Source: Bacillota bacterium
GTDB taxonomy: Bacteria > Bacillota > Clostridia > Christensenellales > Aristaeellaceae
Length of the DNA: 35,046 nt
NCBI GenBank assembly: GCA_023411395.1
Contig: JAEYOV010000040.1
Span: forward strand, 1 to 35,046
Direction of reading: 5' to 3'
The notes below the pieces were generated by a model. The model ran no database searches and was not told where the DNA came from. It saw only the letters and a list, made by a program, of their open reading frames with translations. Shown piece after piece: positions 17,085 to 24,756 of this stretch (its first letter is position 1; each line of letters opens with the position of its first letter). The translations under genes and the position numbers were made by a program.

Positions 17085-18106
17085 TGCTCTGCCTCCCTTC
17101 CCGGTATCAGATTCATCAGAGCCAGCAATTGCTCATAGCTGATTTTCCAGATTCCCCTGTCCCGAAAGAGCGTCACGGGATAGGCGGAAAGCGGCACCGG
17201 CTGTCCGGCGCCCAGGACCAAAGTCAAGTCGGCGCTTACCACCGCCCGGCTGCCATCATGGGACACGCACCCCCCCGTTGTATCAAAGCCGGTAAGGGCT
17301 GCCGCCCGGTCCCACTGCAAAAACGCAATATCCGTGCCCGGCCGCGGCTGGCTGTTTACCGGATTAAACGCAGCCACGTACAGATACAGCCTGTTCCAGT
17401 CCTTCTCCTGCCAGGCGGTCAAAACCCTGCGGAGCGTATTTTCCTGGGTCAAGAGCAGCGCCTCCTCCCGCCTGAAGGGGGAGGCAAGCCCGCCGGGGAG
17501 ATCCTCATCATGAAAATAAGCGTTCTCCAGCCGCAAGCTGGTGGATACGTCGCTGCGCTGCTGCACCAGCACCTGTACGCTGTGGTAAGGGAAGTTTTCT
17601 GTAATCGAGGCCGTCAGCCCGGCCATGGCCAGCTTTCTGCGAAGCATGACCTCCCGCCGCCAATCCTCCCTTGACTGCCAGTCGTAGGGTTCGTCGGCAT
17701 AAGGTCTGAGCAAGGCTTCATTGAAGGTAACATACAGTACCTCGTCCTGGGAAACGGTGTTTAAAACCTGTACATTATCGGGGAAAAGACGGATAAGCTC
17801 CGTCGTACCCGCGCCGGGGCCATCCAGAAGCGCCTGCACCAGCGCCTTTTCCGCCGGTTCGTTTTGGGAAACGGAAAGCAGCCTGGCTTCCCCTGCCAGC
17901 ATGGGTTCCCTGCCGTAGCGGAAGTATAGCGTCACCGTTTGGGCATCCCGGTTGTTTTCATTGGCCAGCGGGCTGTGGAGCGCCGCCGTGACGCCGGGCA
18001 TGATGGTAGCCTCCGCCTTTTGCAGGGGATCGGGCAGCAAAGCGGCACAGCCGGAGACAAAAAGCAGCGCCGTGAGGCAAACAGCCAACAAGAAACGTTT
18101 ATACAT
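17081..18106 (-). CDS. GerMN-domain lipoprotein
   Basis: This 341-residue exported lipoprotein starts with MYKRFLL, a hydrophobic stretch and the lipobox VSGC (about residue 19). A GerMN-like module covers about residues 55-200 (VTLYFRYG, EKALVQALLDGP, LYVTFNEALLRP, ITENFPYHSVQVLVQQ). The C-terminal third reads like a small beta/helix domain ending in GIWKISYEQ, which resembles the LpqB-like or NTF2-like segments of similar proteins. ATG 18106 follows AAGGAG by about four bases; the in-frame ATG at 18127 overlaps the kinase and lacks a site. It begins 17 bases after the histidine kinase stop and overlaps the next GerMN gene by ATGA. Confidence 0.78.
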   Translation of the reverse strand: MYKRFLLAVCLTALLFVSGCAALLPDPLQKAEATIMPGVTAALHSPLANENNRDAQTVTLYFRYGREPMLAGEARLLSVSQNEPAEKALVQALLDGPGAGTTELIRLFPDNVQVLNTVSQDEVLYVTFNEALLRPYADEPYDWQSREDWRREVMLRRKLAMAGLTASITENFPYHSVQVLVQQRSDVSTSLRLENAYFHDEDLPGGLASPFRREEALLLTQENTLRRVLTAWQEKDWNRLYLYVAAFNPVNSQPRPGTDIAFLQWDRAAALTGFDTTGGCVSHDGSRAVVSADLTLVLGAGQPVPLSAYPVTLFRDRGIWKISYEQLLALMNLIPGREAEQ

Positions 18107-18123
18107 GGCGCTCCTTCCTTTCC

Positions 18124-19614
18124 TCATCCGCTGTGGGCGGGCAGCTCCACAATGAAGGTGGCACCCTGCCCCTCCTCACTTCTGACCGAAACGGTACCCC
18201 CGTGAAGCATTACGATCTGCCGCACGATGGAAAGGCCCAGCCCCGTGCCGCCCGTATCCCTGGACCTGGCCTTGTCCACACGGTAGAACCTGTCGAAGAT
18301 ATGGGTCAGGTCATCCTTGGGAATGCCGGGGCCGTTGTCGCTGACGGTGATGGTAACTTCCTTCCCCGCCTTGTAAAGGCGCACCTGGATATGGCCGCCG
18401 GGCTGGGTATACTTGACGGCGTTTTCCGTCAGGTTATAAACCACCTGTTGAAGCTTCGGCCCGTCGGCATACATCTCGCCTTCGTCCTGGATATCCGTCT
18501 GTATGGTCTGCTGGCGCTTTTGGGCCATGGGCGTCAGCCGGTGGACGGTATCCCGCACAAGGTCCGACAGGCGTATATTCTGCCGGTTCAGCTTCATGCT
18601 CTTGGTGTCCATCTGGGTAAGCGTAAGCAGGTCGCTGATGATCAGGCTCAGCCTGTCGATCTCCTTGTTGATGTCGGTCATGAACTCGGTTCGAAGCTCC
18701 TCCTCCATTTCCGGCTGGTAAATGAGGCTTTCCAGCAGGATCTTCATGGTGGCCAAAGGTGTTTTCAGTTCATGGCTGGCGTTGGATACAAACTGGTTGC
18801 GGCTTTTGTCCAGCGCCTCCAGCTTTTCGGACATGGTGTTGAATGTTTCGGCGAGCCTTCTGAGTTCCCCGGAGCCTTTCACCGCAACCCTGGCGGAAAA
18901 ATCGCCCCTGCCCATGCGCTGGATGCCTCTGGTAAGCGTTGCGATGGGCTTGGTGATCACGCGGGAGAAAACCAGGGCAATGACCAGAACCACGAAGGCA
19001 ACGACAAGGAAATACAGTATCATTTGGTCCTGGAGCTGGTACAAGCCCTGCATCATGCTCTGGACCGGAGAGGAAAAAAGCAAGACCCCTATCACTCCTT
19101 GAGGAGTATTCAGGGCCGCGGTGCAATAGCTCACCCATTCGACGCTGGTATTGAGCGGGCGCAAAAATGACAAGAGCGTGCCGCCGGCCGCATCGCCCGT
19201 TCCGGTAAGGCGGTGCAGGCCATAATCCACCGGCTTTCCCTGCATGAGGATACCCAGCACCTCCGGGTATTGCAGCCGAACGCCGTTTAGTTCCGAAAAG
19301 CTGTCAAACTGCACCTTCCCGTCCACATCCAGCACCATCAGCCGCCCGCCCAGTTCGCCCCCGGCCTCCTTCAGCCGCTCGGTGAGCGCGGCGGCCTGGG
19401 CCGTTTCCAAAAGCGGCTCAAGCTGCCCCGCCAGCTTTTCCACGCTGATCCTGTCGGACCTGATTCGCTGCTCAAAAAGATAATCGCCAACCAAACTGGT
19501 CAGCGAGGTTGCCATCACGTAGAAGGAGCCCCCGACGATCAGCAGGAAGGCGAGCAGTATTCTCCAGCGGATGCTGGTGAATGGGTTAATCCTTGTCGGT
19601 GAAATAATAGCCAA
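18124..19614 (-). CDS. Sensor histidine kinase (two TM, HAMP)
   Basis: The 496-residue membrane kinase pairs with the upstream response regulator. Helix 1 spans about residues 18-40, an extracytoplasmic sensor loop 41-197, helix 2 198-217 and a HAMP linker about 218-270. The phosphorylated histidine is H281 in FVSNASHELKTPL. The ATP-binding domain shows NLTENAVKYT, DNGPGIP and GGTGLGLSIV. The reading frame opens at TTG 19614, inside the last 29 bases of the regulator gene. No better start is seen near the regulator stop, and the GGGGAG immediately before the TTG is too close for normal spacing. Coupled translation or a non-standard start is therefore likely, and the exact N-terminus is uncertain. 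Domain order resembles WalK/MtrB-type kinases. Confidence 0.93.
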   Translation of the reverse strand: MAIISPTRINPFTSIRWRILLAFLLIVGGSFYVMATSLTSLVGDYLFEQRIRSDRISVEKLAGQLEPLLETAQAAALTERLKEAGGELGGRLMVLDVDGKVQFDSFSELNGVRLQYPEVLGILMQGKPVDYGLHRLTGTGDAAGGTLLSFLRPLNTSVEWVSYCTAALNTPQGVIGVLLFSSPVQSMMQGLYQLQDQMILYFLVVAFVVLVIALVFSRVITKPIATLTRGIQRMGRGDFSARVAVKGSGELRRLAETFNTMSEKLEALDKSRNQFVSNASHELKTPLATMKILLESLIYQPEMEEELRTEFMTDINKEIDRLSLIISDLLTLTQMDTKSMKLNRQNIRLSDLVRDTVHRLTPMAQKRQQTIQTDIQDEGEMYADGPKLQQVVYNLTENAVKYTQPGGHIQVRLYKAGKEVTITVSDNGPGIPKDDLTHIFDRFYRVDKARSRDTGGTGLGLSIVRQIVMLHGGTVSVRSEEGQGATFIVELPAHSG

Positions 19615-20278
19615 CTCCCCATTTGGTGAAAATAAACTCGGGCTGGGCCGTATTTCGCTCTATTTTCTCCCTCAGGCGCCGGATATGCACATCCACCGTG
19701 CGGGCGTCTCCCGTATAGTCGTATTTCCAAACCGTTTCCAGCATCGCTTCCCGGCTGAAAACCTTGCCGCGGTTGTTGATGAAAAGCTGCAAAAGATCAA
19801 ACTCCTTGGCGGTGAGCTTGACCTCCTTCCCGCCCAGGGTTACGGTACGGTTCACTACGTTGACCTCCATGTCCCTGACGCGGATGATCTTCTTCTCCTC
19901 CGTGCCGGTTAAATGGCTGGCCCGGCGCAGGATCGTTTTGATCCTGGCCTTTACCTCCAGAATGTTGAAGGGCTTTGTCATATAATCGTCGGCGCCGTAC
20001 TCCAGGCCGAGAATCTTGTCCATGTCTTCACCCTTGGCGGTGAGCATGATGATGGGGACGCTGGAATATTCCCGGATGCGCTGGCACACGGCGATGCCGT
20101 CCAGCTTGGGCAGCATCACATCCAGCAGCACCAGGTCAAAATCGCCGGAGAAGAATTTTGAGATAGCCTCTTCACCATCGGCGGCTGAATCCGTCTCATA
20201 GCCCTCCTGCTCCAGGGTGTAACGCAATCCCTTGAGAATGAGGGGTTCATCATCCACCAACAAGATCCGCTTCGCCAT
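19586..20278 (-). CDS. OmpR/WalR-type response regulator
   Basis: The 230-residue regulator has a receiver domain (1-120) with acidic pocket DD (9-10), phosphorylation site D53 in LVLLDVMLP and the conserved lysine in MLTAKG. A winged-helix OmpR-type DNA-binding domain follows (about 130-230) with LTAKEFDLLQLF, SREAMLETVW and RTVDVHIRRLREKIE. ATG 20278 follows GGAGAGG (20289-20295); an in-frame start at 20302 lies upstream of that site and is less likely. It is the first gene of the four-gene minus-strand operon with the kinase and two GerMN lipoproteins. The order regulator-kinase-GerMN lipoprotein is like mtrA-mtrB-lpqB, which suggests a cell-envelope role. Confidence 0.95.
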   Translation of the reverse strand: MAKRILLVDDEPLILKGLRYTLEQEGYETDSAADGEEAISKFFSGDFDLVLLDVMLPKLDGIAVCQRIREYSSVPIIMLTAKGEDMDKILGLEYGADDYMTKPFNILEVKARIKTILRRASHLTGTEEKKIIRVRDMEVNVVNRTVTLGGKEVKLTAKEFDLLQLFINNRGKVFSREAMLETVWKYDYTGDARTVDVHIRRLREKIERNTAQPEFIFTKWGVGYYFTDKD

Positions 20279-20317
20279 GGGCTTCCATCCTCTCCGCGCC
20301 ATTCATTTTTTCCGTTT

Positions 20318-20353
20318 CTTATACATTCTACTTTTTTATTGCGCAAAAATCAA
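20318..20353 (-). promoter_or_regulatory. Overlapping promoters of the two-component operon
   Basis: Two minus-strand candidates overlap, each with a 17-base spacer. One has -35 TTGCGC (20341-20346) and -10 TATAAG (20318-20323). The other has -35 TTGATT (20348-20353) and -10 TAGAAT (20325-20330). The AT-rich stretch fits a promoter of the response regulator gene. Confidence 0.5.
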
Positions 20354-20490
20354 TAGAAATTGACCAATACGAAATAAATCTTGCAGGAAGACACTCATTA
20401 AATCGCTTTCGCTTCCCAAATACGTCTTTTCAATGATGCCCTTTTGTCAAACATCCTTCATCAATCCTTTCAAAACACACACAAAAACAA

Positions 20491-20520
20491 TTGACTTTTT
20501 CATCCATTTTCCTGTATACT
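20491..20520 (+). promoter_or_regulatory. Promoter of the ABC exporter operon
   Basis: A -35 box TTGACT (20491-20496) and an extended -10, TG-TATACT (box 20515-20520), are 18 bases apart. The first ABC gene starts 210 bases downstream, which leaves an unusually long leader. Confidence 0.75.
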
Positions 20521-20729
20521 ACGTTTTGCAGTCAAATTTTCCCGTCCGGTGTTCCCGTACGGAAGCAGTGAATGATATCTAAGCGTAGCGATGACCGGCC
20601 CGTTCCCAATGCGCACAGCTTTATACGCACTTGAACACACATGCATTCTCCCCTTGCTTTAACGATGTGCGAAAGCGCCGCCGGCTGTGGCCCTGCCGAT
20701 GGCTTTTCCCGCCCGAAGGGAGACCTTCT
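20521..20729 (+). promoter_or_regulatory. Long leader of the ABC exporter operon with possible leader peptide
   Basis: The 209-base stretch between the promoter and the start of the first ABC gene holds several short inverted repeats (for example CCGTACGG at 20556-20563). It also holds an open frame of 23 codons, 20591-20662 (ATG to TAA, beginning MTGPFPMRTALYAL), with only a weak ribosome binding site. Near the gene, TCCC can pair with GGGA inside the ribosome binding site GAAGGGAGA (20715-20723). The related bmrCD exporter of Bacillus is controlled by attenuation through a leader peptide (BmrB), so control of that type is plausible here. I do not recognise a known riboswitch. Confidence 0.4.
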
Positions 20730-22559
20730 ATGCAAAAAAACCATAACCGCCTGCTCATAAGGCTGGTGGCAGCCAATACATGGACTTATTCGGGTGCCGT
20801 TGTGTGCACCGTTTTTTCCGTATTGATCAATTTTATTACGCCGCTTTTGCTGGCCGAAACGGTGGACAGCATTCTGGGCACAGAGCCCAGCAGGCTGCCC
20901 GGCTTTTTGCAGGGCTTTTCAGCCACGCTTGGCGGCAGGGAATACCTGGTGCGCAATCTGTGGACCGTGGGGCTTGTGCTGGTGCTTTTGAACGTGGTCA
21001 ACGGTGTTTTTACCTACTTTAAGGGGCGCTGGTCCGCCGTGGCCAGCGAAAGCATCGCGCTGTCGCTCCGCGACCGGTTGTATGCCCATCTGCAGCATCT
21101 GCCCTATTCCTTCCATGTAAAGGCGGAAACGGGCGATTTGATCCAGCGCTGCACCAGCGATGTGGAAACGGTGCGCCGCTTCCTTTCGGTGCAATTGGTG
21201 GAAGCCGTGAACACTGTTTTGATGCTTTTCATGGCGTTTTCCATCCTGTGGAACCGCAACCAGATGATCACGCTGTACAGCATGGTCATGATCCCTATAT
21301 TGTTTCTGACCGCGTTCATCTTCTTCAAGAAAATTACCACCCATTTCAAGTATGCCGACGAGAGCGAGGGCAAGATGAGCGCCGTGCTCCAGGAAAACCT
21401 GACCGGCGTGCGGGTGGTGCGGGCCTTTGGCCGCCAGCAGTATGAGGTGGAGAAGTTTGACCTGGCCAGCGAAGACTACCGTGGAAAGGTATTCAGGCTG
21501 ATAAAGATGCTCTCCGTCTACTGGAGCTCCGCTGATCTTTTGAGCATGCTTCAAATCATGGCTACGCTGCTTCTATGCATCTGGTATGCCATGCAGGGTG
21601 CCATCACCGTGGGCACGATGATCGTGTTCATAAGCTATGTGGGCATGCTTTTGTTTCCGGTCAGGCAATTGGGCCGTATTCTCAGCGACGCGGGCAAAAC
21701 AAAGGTGTCCATGCAGCGTATCCGGGAGATTCTCGATAATCCCGTGGAGGCGCCCGAGCCGGATGCACTCCGCCCGCCCATGGACGGAGACATCGTGTTT
21801 GATGACGTGGTCTTTGCCTATGATGAGTCGCGGCCCATTCTCGACCACCTTTCCTTAACCATCAAGGCGGGGCAGACCGTGGCCATTTTGGGCAGCACAG
21901 GCAGCGGCAAGAGCACCATGGTCCATCTTTTGCAGCGGCTGTTTGAGCCGCAGTCCGGCCGTATTTTAATCGGAGGCGTACCTATTGATAAAATTGACCG
22001 CAAGTACCTGCGCAGCCGCGTGGGGCTTGTATTGCAGGAGCCGTTCCTTTTCAGCAAGACGATCCGGGAGAACGTGGGCATCGCAAAGCCTGCGCCCGCC
22101 CAGGAGGAAATTGAAAAGGTGGCGTCCATCTCCTGCGCCCACAGCTTCATACAGGAGAGCGAAAAGGGATACGATACGCTGGTGGGCGAACGGGGCGTGA
22201 CGCTGTCCGGCGGGCAGAAGCAGCGCATCGCCATCGCCCGCACGCTGATGAAGGACAACGATATCCTGATTTTCGACGACTCGCTGTCCGCCGTGGACAC
22301 GGAGACGGATATGCAGATCCGCGCCGCGCTGAAAAACCGTTCCAAAAAGGCCACCACCATCATCATCAGCCACAGGATCACCACCTTGAGCGAGGCGGAC
22401 CATATCCTGGTGCTGGACCAGGGCCGCCTGGCGGATCAGGGCACCCATCAGGAGCTTTGCGCCCGCCCCGGGCTGTACCAGCGCATCAACCAGATTCAAA
22501 CCGCCCTGGAAGAGGAGTTTACCCTGAGCCAGGCCAAAGTGAAAGCCGAGGTGATGTGA
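20730..22559 (+). CDS. ABC exporter half, BmrC/YheI-like (degenerate-site subunit)
   Basis: This 609-residue half-transporter has six predicted transmembrane helices (about 1-320) and an ATPase domain. The domain shows Walker A GSTGSGKST, Q-loop VLQEPFLFSKT, a canonical signature LSGGQKQR, Walker B ILIFDDSLSAVD and the switch histidine in IISHR. The residue after the Walker B aspartate is aspartate, not the catalytic glutamate, so its own Walker site should be non-hydrolytic, as in the degenerate half of heterodimeric exporters such as BmrC or TM287. ATG 20730 follows GAAGGGAGA; an upstream in-frame extension to 20631 lies in the leader. The next gene starts one base after its stop, so the two subunits are probably made together. 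The likely role is drug or lipid export. Confidence 0.92.
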   Translation: MQKNHNRLLIRLVAANTWTYSGAVVCTVFSVLINFITPLLLAETVDSILGTEPSRLPGFLQGFSATLGGREYLVRNLWTVGLVLVLLNVVNGVFTYFKGRWSAVASESIALSLRDRLYAHLQHLPYSFHVKAETGDLIQRCTSDVETVRRFLSVQLVEAVNTVLMLFMAFSILWNRNQMITLYSMVMIPILFLTAFIFFKKITTHFKYADESEGKMSAVLQENLTGVRVVRAFGRQQYEVEKFDLASEDYRGKVFRLIKMLSVYWSSADLLSMLQIMATLLLCIWYAMQGAITVGTMIVFISYVGMLLFPVRQLGRILSDAGKTKVSMQRIREILDNPVEAPEPDALRPPMDGDIVFDDVVFAYDESRPILDHLSLTIKAGQTVAILGSTGSGKSTMVHLLQRLFEPQSGRILIGGVPIDKIDRKYLRSRVGLVLQEPFLFSKTIRENVGIAKPAPAQEEIEKVASISCAHSFIQESEKGYDTLVGERGVTLSGGQKQRIAIARTLMKDNDILIFDDSLSAVDTETDMQIRAALKNRSKKATTIIISHRITTLSEADHILVLDQGRLADQGTHQELCARPGLYQRINQIQTALEEEFTLSQAKVKAEVM

Positions 22560-22560
22560 C

Positions 22561-24453
22561 ATGCAGTTTCAGGAGGAGATGGATTATACCAAGGAGTTTG
22601 ACCTGAAGCTCTGGAAAAAGCTGCTGGGCTACGCCAGGCCCTATCACAAAAACCTGATACGCATCGGCTTTTTCATGGCCATCTGCGCCACTGTCGACGT
22701 AATTTTTCCCCGGATGACAGGCTATGCCATCGACCACATCATCAAGGGCCAGGAAACGCAGAATCTGCCTGGGTTCATCGCCCTGTACGCAGGCCTGATG
22801 CTGCTTCAGGTCGTATCGGTCTACATCTTTCTGGTAAACTGCGGCCGGGTAGAGTCCGGCGTATGTTATCTCATACGCAAGCTGGGCTTCCGCAAGCTGC
22901 AGGAGCTGCCTTTTTCCTATTATGATACCATGCCGGTGGGGTACCTGATGACCCGCATGACCTCCGACACCCAGCGCCTGGCGGACACCATCGGCTGGTC
23001 GCTTCTGGACCTGGGCTGGGGCTCGGTTTTCCTGACCATGTGCGGCGTACAGATGTTTATCCTCAATTGGAAGCTGGCGCTGATGGTGATGCTGGTGATC
23101 CCGCCCCTGGCCTTCATCAGTTGGAAATTCCAGCAGAAGATACTGGCTGCCTACCGCCAGGTGCGCAAAACCAACAGCCAAATAACAGGTTCCTTTAACG
23201 AGGGCATCATGGGCGCCAAGACCACCAAGACGCTGGTGCGGGAGGACATGAACACCAAGGAGTTTCAGGAGCTTACGGCCCAAATGCGTAAAAGCTCCGT
23301 TCGTGCCGCCTCCCTGTCCGCGCTGTACCTGCCCATTGTCGTTTCCCTGGGTTCCCTGGCCACCGCCTACGCGCTGTGGAAAGGCGGCTACGACGTTTTC
23401 ACCGGCGCCATGACGCTGGGTACCGTGCAGGTGTTCGTCAATTATACGATACAGTTTTTCCAGCCGGTGCGCGACATCGCCAGGATTTTTGCCGAGCTGC
23501 AAAGCGCCCAGGCCGCCGCGGAGCGGGTGGTCACGCTGCTGGAAACGGAACCGGATATTGTGGATTCCCCCGAAGTTGTGGATGCGTTCGGCGACAATTT
23601 TCATCCCAAACGGGAGAACTGGCCCGCCTTAAAGGGTGATATCGAATTTCAGAATGTTTCCTTCCGATATAAAGAAGGCGAGCAGGTATTGCAGGATTTC
23701 AGCCTGCGCGTCAAGGCCGGGCAAACCATCGCGCTGGTGGGCGAAACAGGCAGCGGCAAGAGCACCATCGTCAACCTCATCTGCCGCTTCTACGAGCCTA
23801 CGGCCGGCAGCATCCTCATTGACGGCGTGGACTACCGTAAGCGCAGCCAGCTCTGGCTGCAGAGCAACCTGGGCTATGTGCTCCAGCAGCCGCATTTGTT
23901 CAGCGGTACCATCCGCGACAATATCCGCTACGGCCGCATGGACGCCACGGACGAACAGATTCGCAAGGCAGCGCAGATGGTGAACGCCGAGCCCTTCATC
24001 CTGCGCCTGGAAAAAGGCTACGATACCGACGTGGGCGAGGGCGGCAACCGCCTGTCCACGGGCGAGAAGCAACTGATCTCCTTTGCCCGGGCCATCCTTT
24101 CCGATCCGGCCATCTTTGTGCTGGACGAGGCCACCTCCTCCGTAGACACGGAAACGGAACTGCTCATCCAGCAGGCCATTCAGCAGGTGCTCGTGGGCCG
24201 CACCAGCTTCATCATTGCCCACCGGCTCTCCACCGTGCGCTCCGCCGACCGCATCCTGGTCATACAGGATGGCAAGGTCATTGAGGAAGGCAGCCATCCC
24301 CAGCTCATCGTTAAAAAAGGCTATTACTACCGCCTGTACACCAACCAGTTTGAAGACGAGCAGGGGTTGCAAATCCTGCAAACCGCCAGGGACGCTGTCC
24401 CTGGACCCTGCCAAGGGGACAATGTCCCCTTGGAAACCCCATTATCCATGTAA
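22561..24453 (+). CDS. ABC exporter half, BmrD/YheH-like (catalytic-site subunit)
   Basis: This 630-residue partner has a transmembrane domain (about 20-330) and an ATPase domain with Walker A GETGSGKST, Q-loop VLQQPHLFSGT, Walker B IFVLDEATSSVD with the catalytic glutamate, and the switch histidine in IIAHRLST. Its signature is LSTGEKQL rather than LSGGQ. The dimer would thus have one consensus ATP site (this Walker site with the partner's LSGGQ) and one degenerate site, as in BmrC/BmrD. The start, one base after the previous TGA, uses GAGGTGAT inside the upstream gene. The last 20 residues or so (after GLQILQTA) are encoded by palindromic repeat DNA (24386-24438) and look unrelated to the family, so the original stop was probably earlier. 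Confidence 0.92.
   Translation: MQFQEEMDYTKEFDLKLWKKLLGYARPYHKNLIRIGFFMAICATVDVIFPRMTGYAIDHIIKGQETQNLPGFIALYAGLMLLQVVSVYIFLVNCGRVESGVCYLIRKLGFRKLQELPFSYYDTMPVGYLMTRMTSDTQRLADTIGWSLLDLGWGSVFLTMCGVQMFILNWKLALMVMLVIPPLAFISWKFQQKILAAYRQVRKTNSQITGSFNEGIMGAKTTKTLVREDMNTKEFQELTAQMRKSSVRAASLSALYLPIVVSLGSLATAYALWKGGYDVFTGAMTLGTVQVFVNYTIQFFQPVRDIARIFAELQSAQAAAERVVTLLETEPDIVDSPEVVDAFGDNFHPKRENWPALKGDIEFQNVSFRYKEGEQVLQDFSLRVKAGQTIALVGETGSGKSTIVNLICRFYEPTAGSILIDGVDYRKRSQLWLQSNLGYVLQQPHLFSGTIRDNIRYGRMDATDEQIRKAAQMVNAEPFILRLEKGYDTDVGEGGNRLSTGEKQLISFARAILSDPAIFVLDEATSSVDTETELLIQQAIQQVLVGRTSFIIAHRLSTVRSADRILVIQDGKVIEEGSHPQLIVKKGYYYRLYTNQFEDEQGLQILQTARDAVPGPCQGDNVPLETPLSM
24386..24438. repeat. Double palindrome inside the 3' end of the ABC gene
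   Basis: Two perfect hairpins lie side by side. CCAGGGAC/GTCCCTGG spans 24386-24404 with loop GCT. CCAAGGGGAC/GTCCCCTTGG spans 24411-24433 with loop AAT. The following GGAAACCCC is complementary to GGGGATTCC at 24585-24593, apart from one base. The block has the look of a dispersed palindromic repeat inserted at the end of the coding frame. Confidence 0.7.
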
Positions 24454-24474
24454 TATAGACATAAGTGTGATGTA

Positions 24475-24504
24475 TTGCCTCCTTCCATTTGGCTGGGATA
24501 TAAT
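24475..24504 (+). promoter_or_regulatory. Promoter upstream of topB
   Basis: A -35 box TTGCCT (24475-24480) and a perfect -10 TATAAT (24499-24504) are 18 bases apart. Transcription would run through the repeat at 24592-24720 before reaching topB. The rest of the 303-bp gap shows no other gene. Confidence 0.6.
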
Positions 24505-24591
24505 GAACAGCGGGTGGAAGGATGCATTATTCTTTTTGTTATCTATCTGTGTATTAGACAGGATCGTCCTAAGTAAATGAAAATGGGGATT

Positions 24592-24720
24592 CCAAAGGGG
24601 CTTTACCGGCTGGTTCAATCGTCGCATTGCTTCGCTACCGCTCGCACTGCTCGTTTCGCCAGCTTCCTCCGCCCCGCCCATTTCCGCCACTGGCGGGGAC
24701 GGGGCTACGGAACCCTTTGG
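24592..24720 (+). repeat. Structured repeat, copy A (module 1)
   Basis: This 129-bp element is closed by inverted ends CCAAAGGG (24592-24599) and CCCTTTGG (24713-24720). Its interior matches copy B, most clearly in GTTTCGCCAGC, followed by CCTCCGCC and a second CCGCC...GGCGG hairpin. It lies in the 5' leader of topB, ending 36 bases before the start codon. Read as protein it gives a biased, unconserved peptide, so it is treated as non-coding. Confidence 0.75.
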
Positions 24721-24756
24721 CGTGTCCAGGAGCGGAGCCCCTGGGGAGGTGAGGAT

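Noticed and set aside
15519..18106. Spore germination operon, because of the GerMN domains
   Set aside because: GerMN domains also occur in non-spore lipoproteins such as LpqB, and the neighbours are a two-component system, not germination or spore genes.
20521..20729. Known riboswitch (guanidine, yybP-ykoY, M-box) in the ABC exporter leader
   Set aside because: I could not find the conserved core sequences of any of these classes, so only an unspecified leader is reported.
22519..23604. 361-codon open frame antisense to the second ABC gene
   Set aside because: It is opposite the conserved transmembrane and ATPase domains and has no domain of its own.
24503..24580. 25-codon frame beginning in the TATAAT box before topB
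   Set aside because: Its ATG overlaps the -10 box, so it would not be on the transcript, and there is no ribosome binding site.
24577..24756. 60-codon N-terminal extension of topoisomerase III
   Set aside because: The extension reads through repeat copy A, and the family N-terminus and a strong ribosome binding site support ATG 24757.
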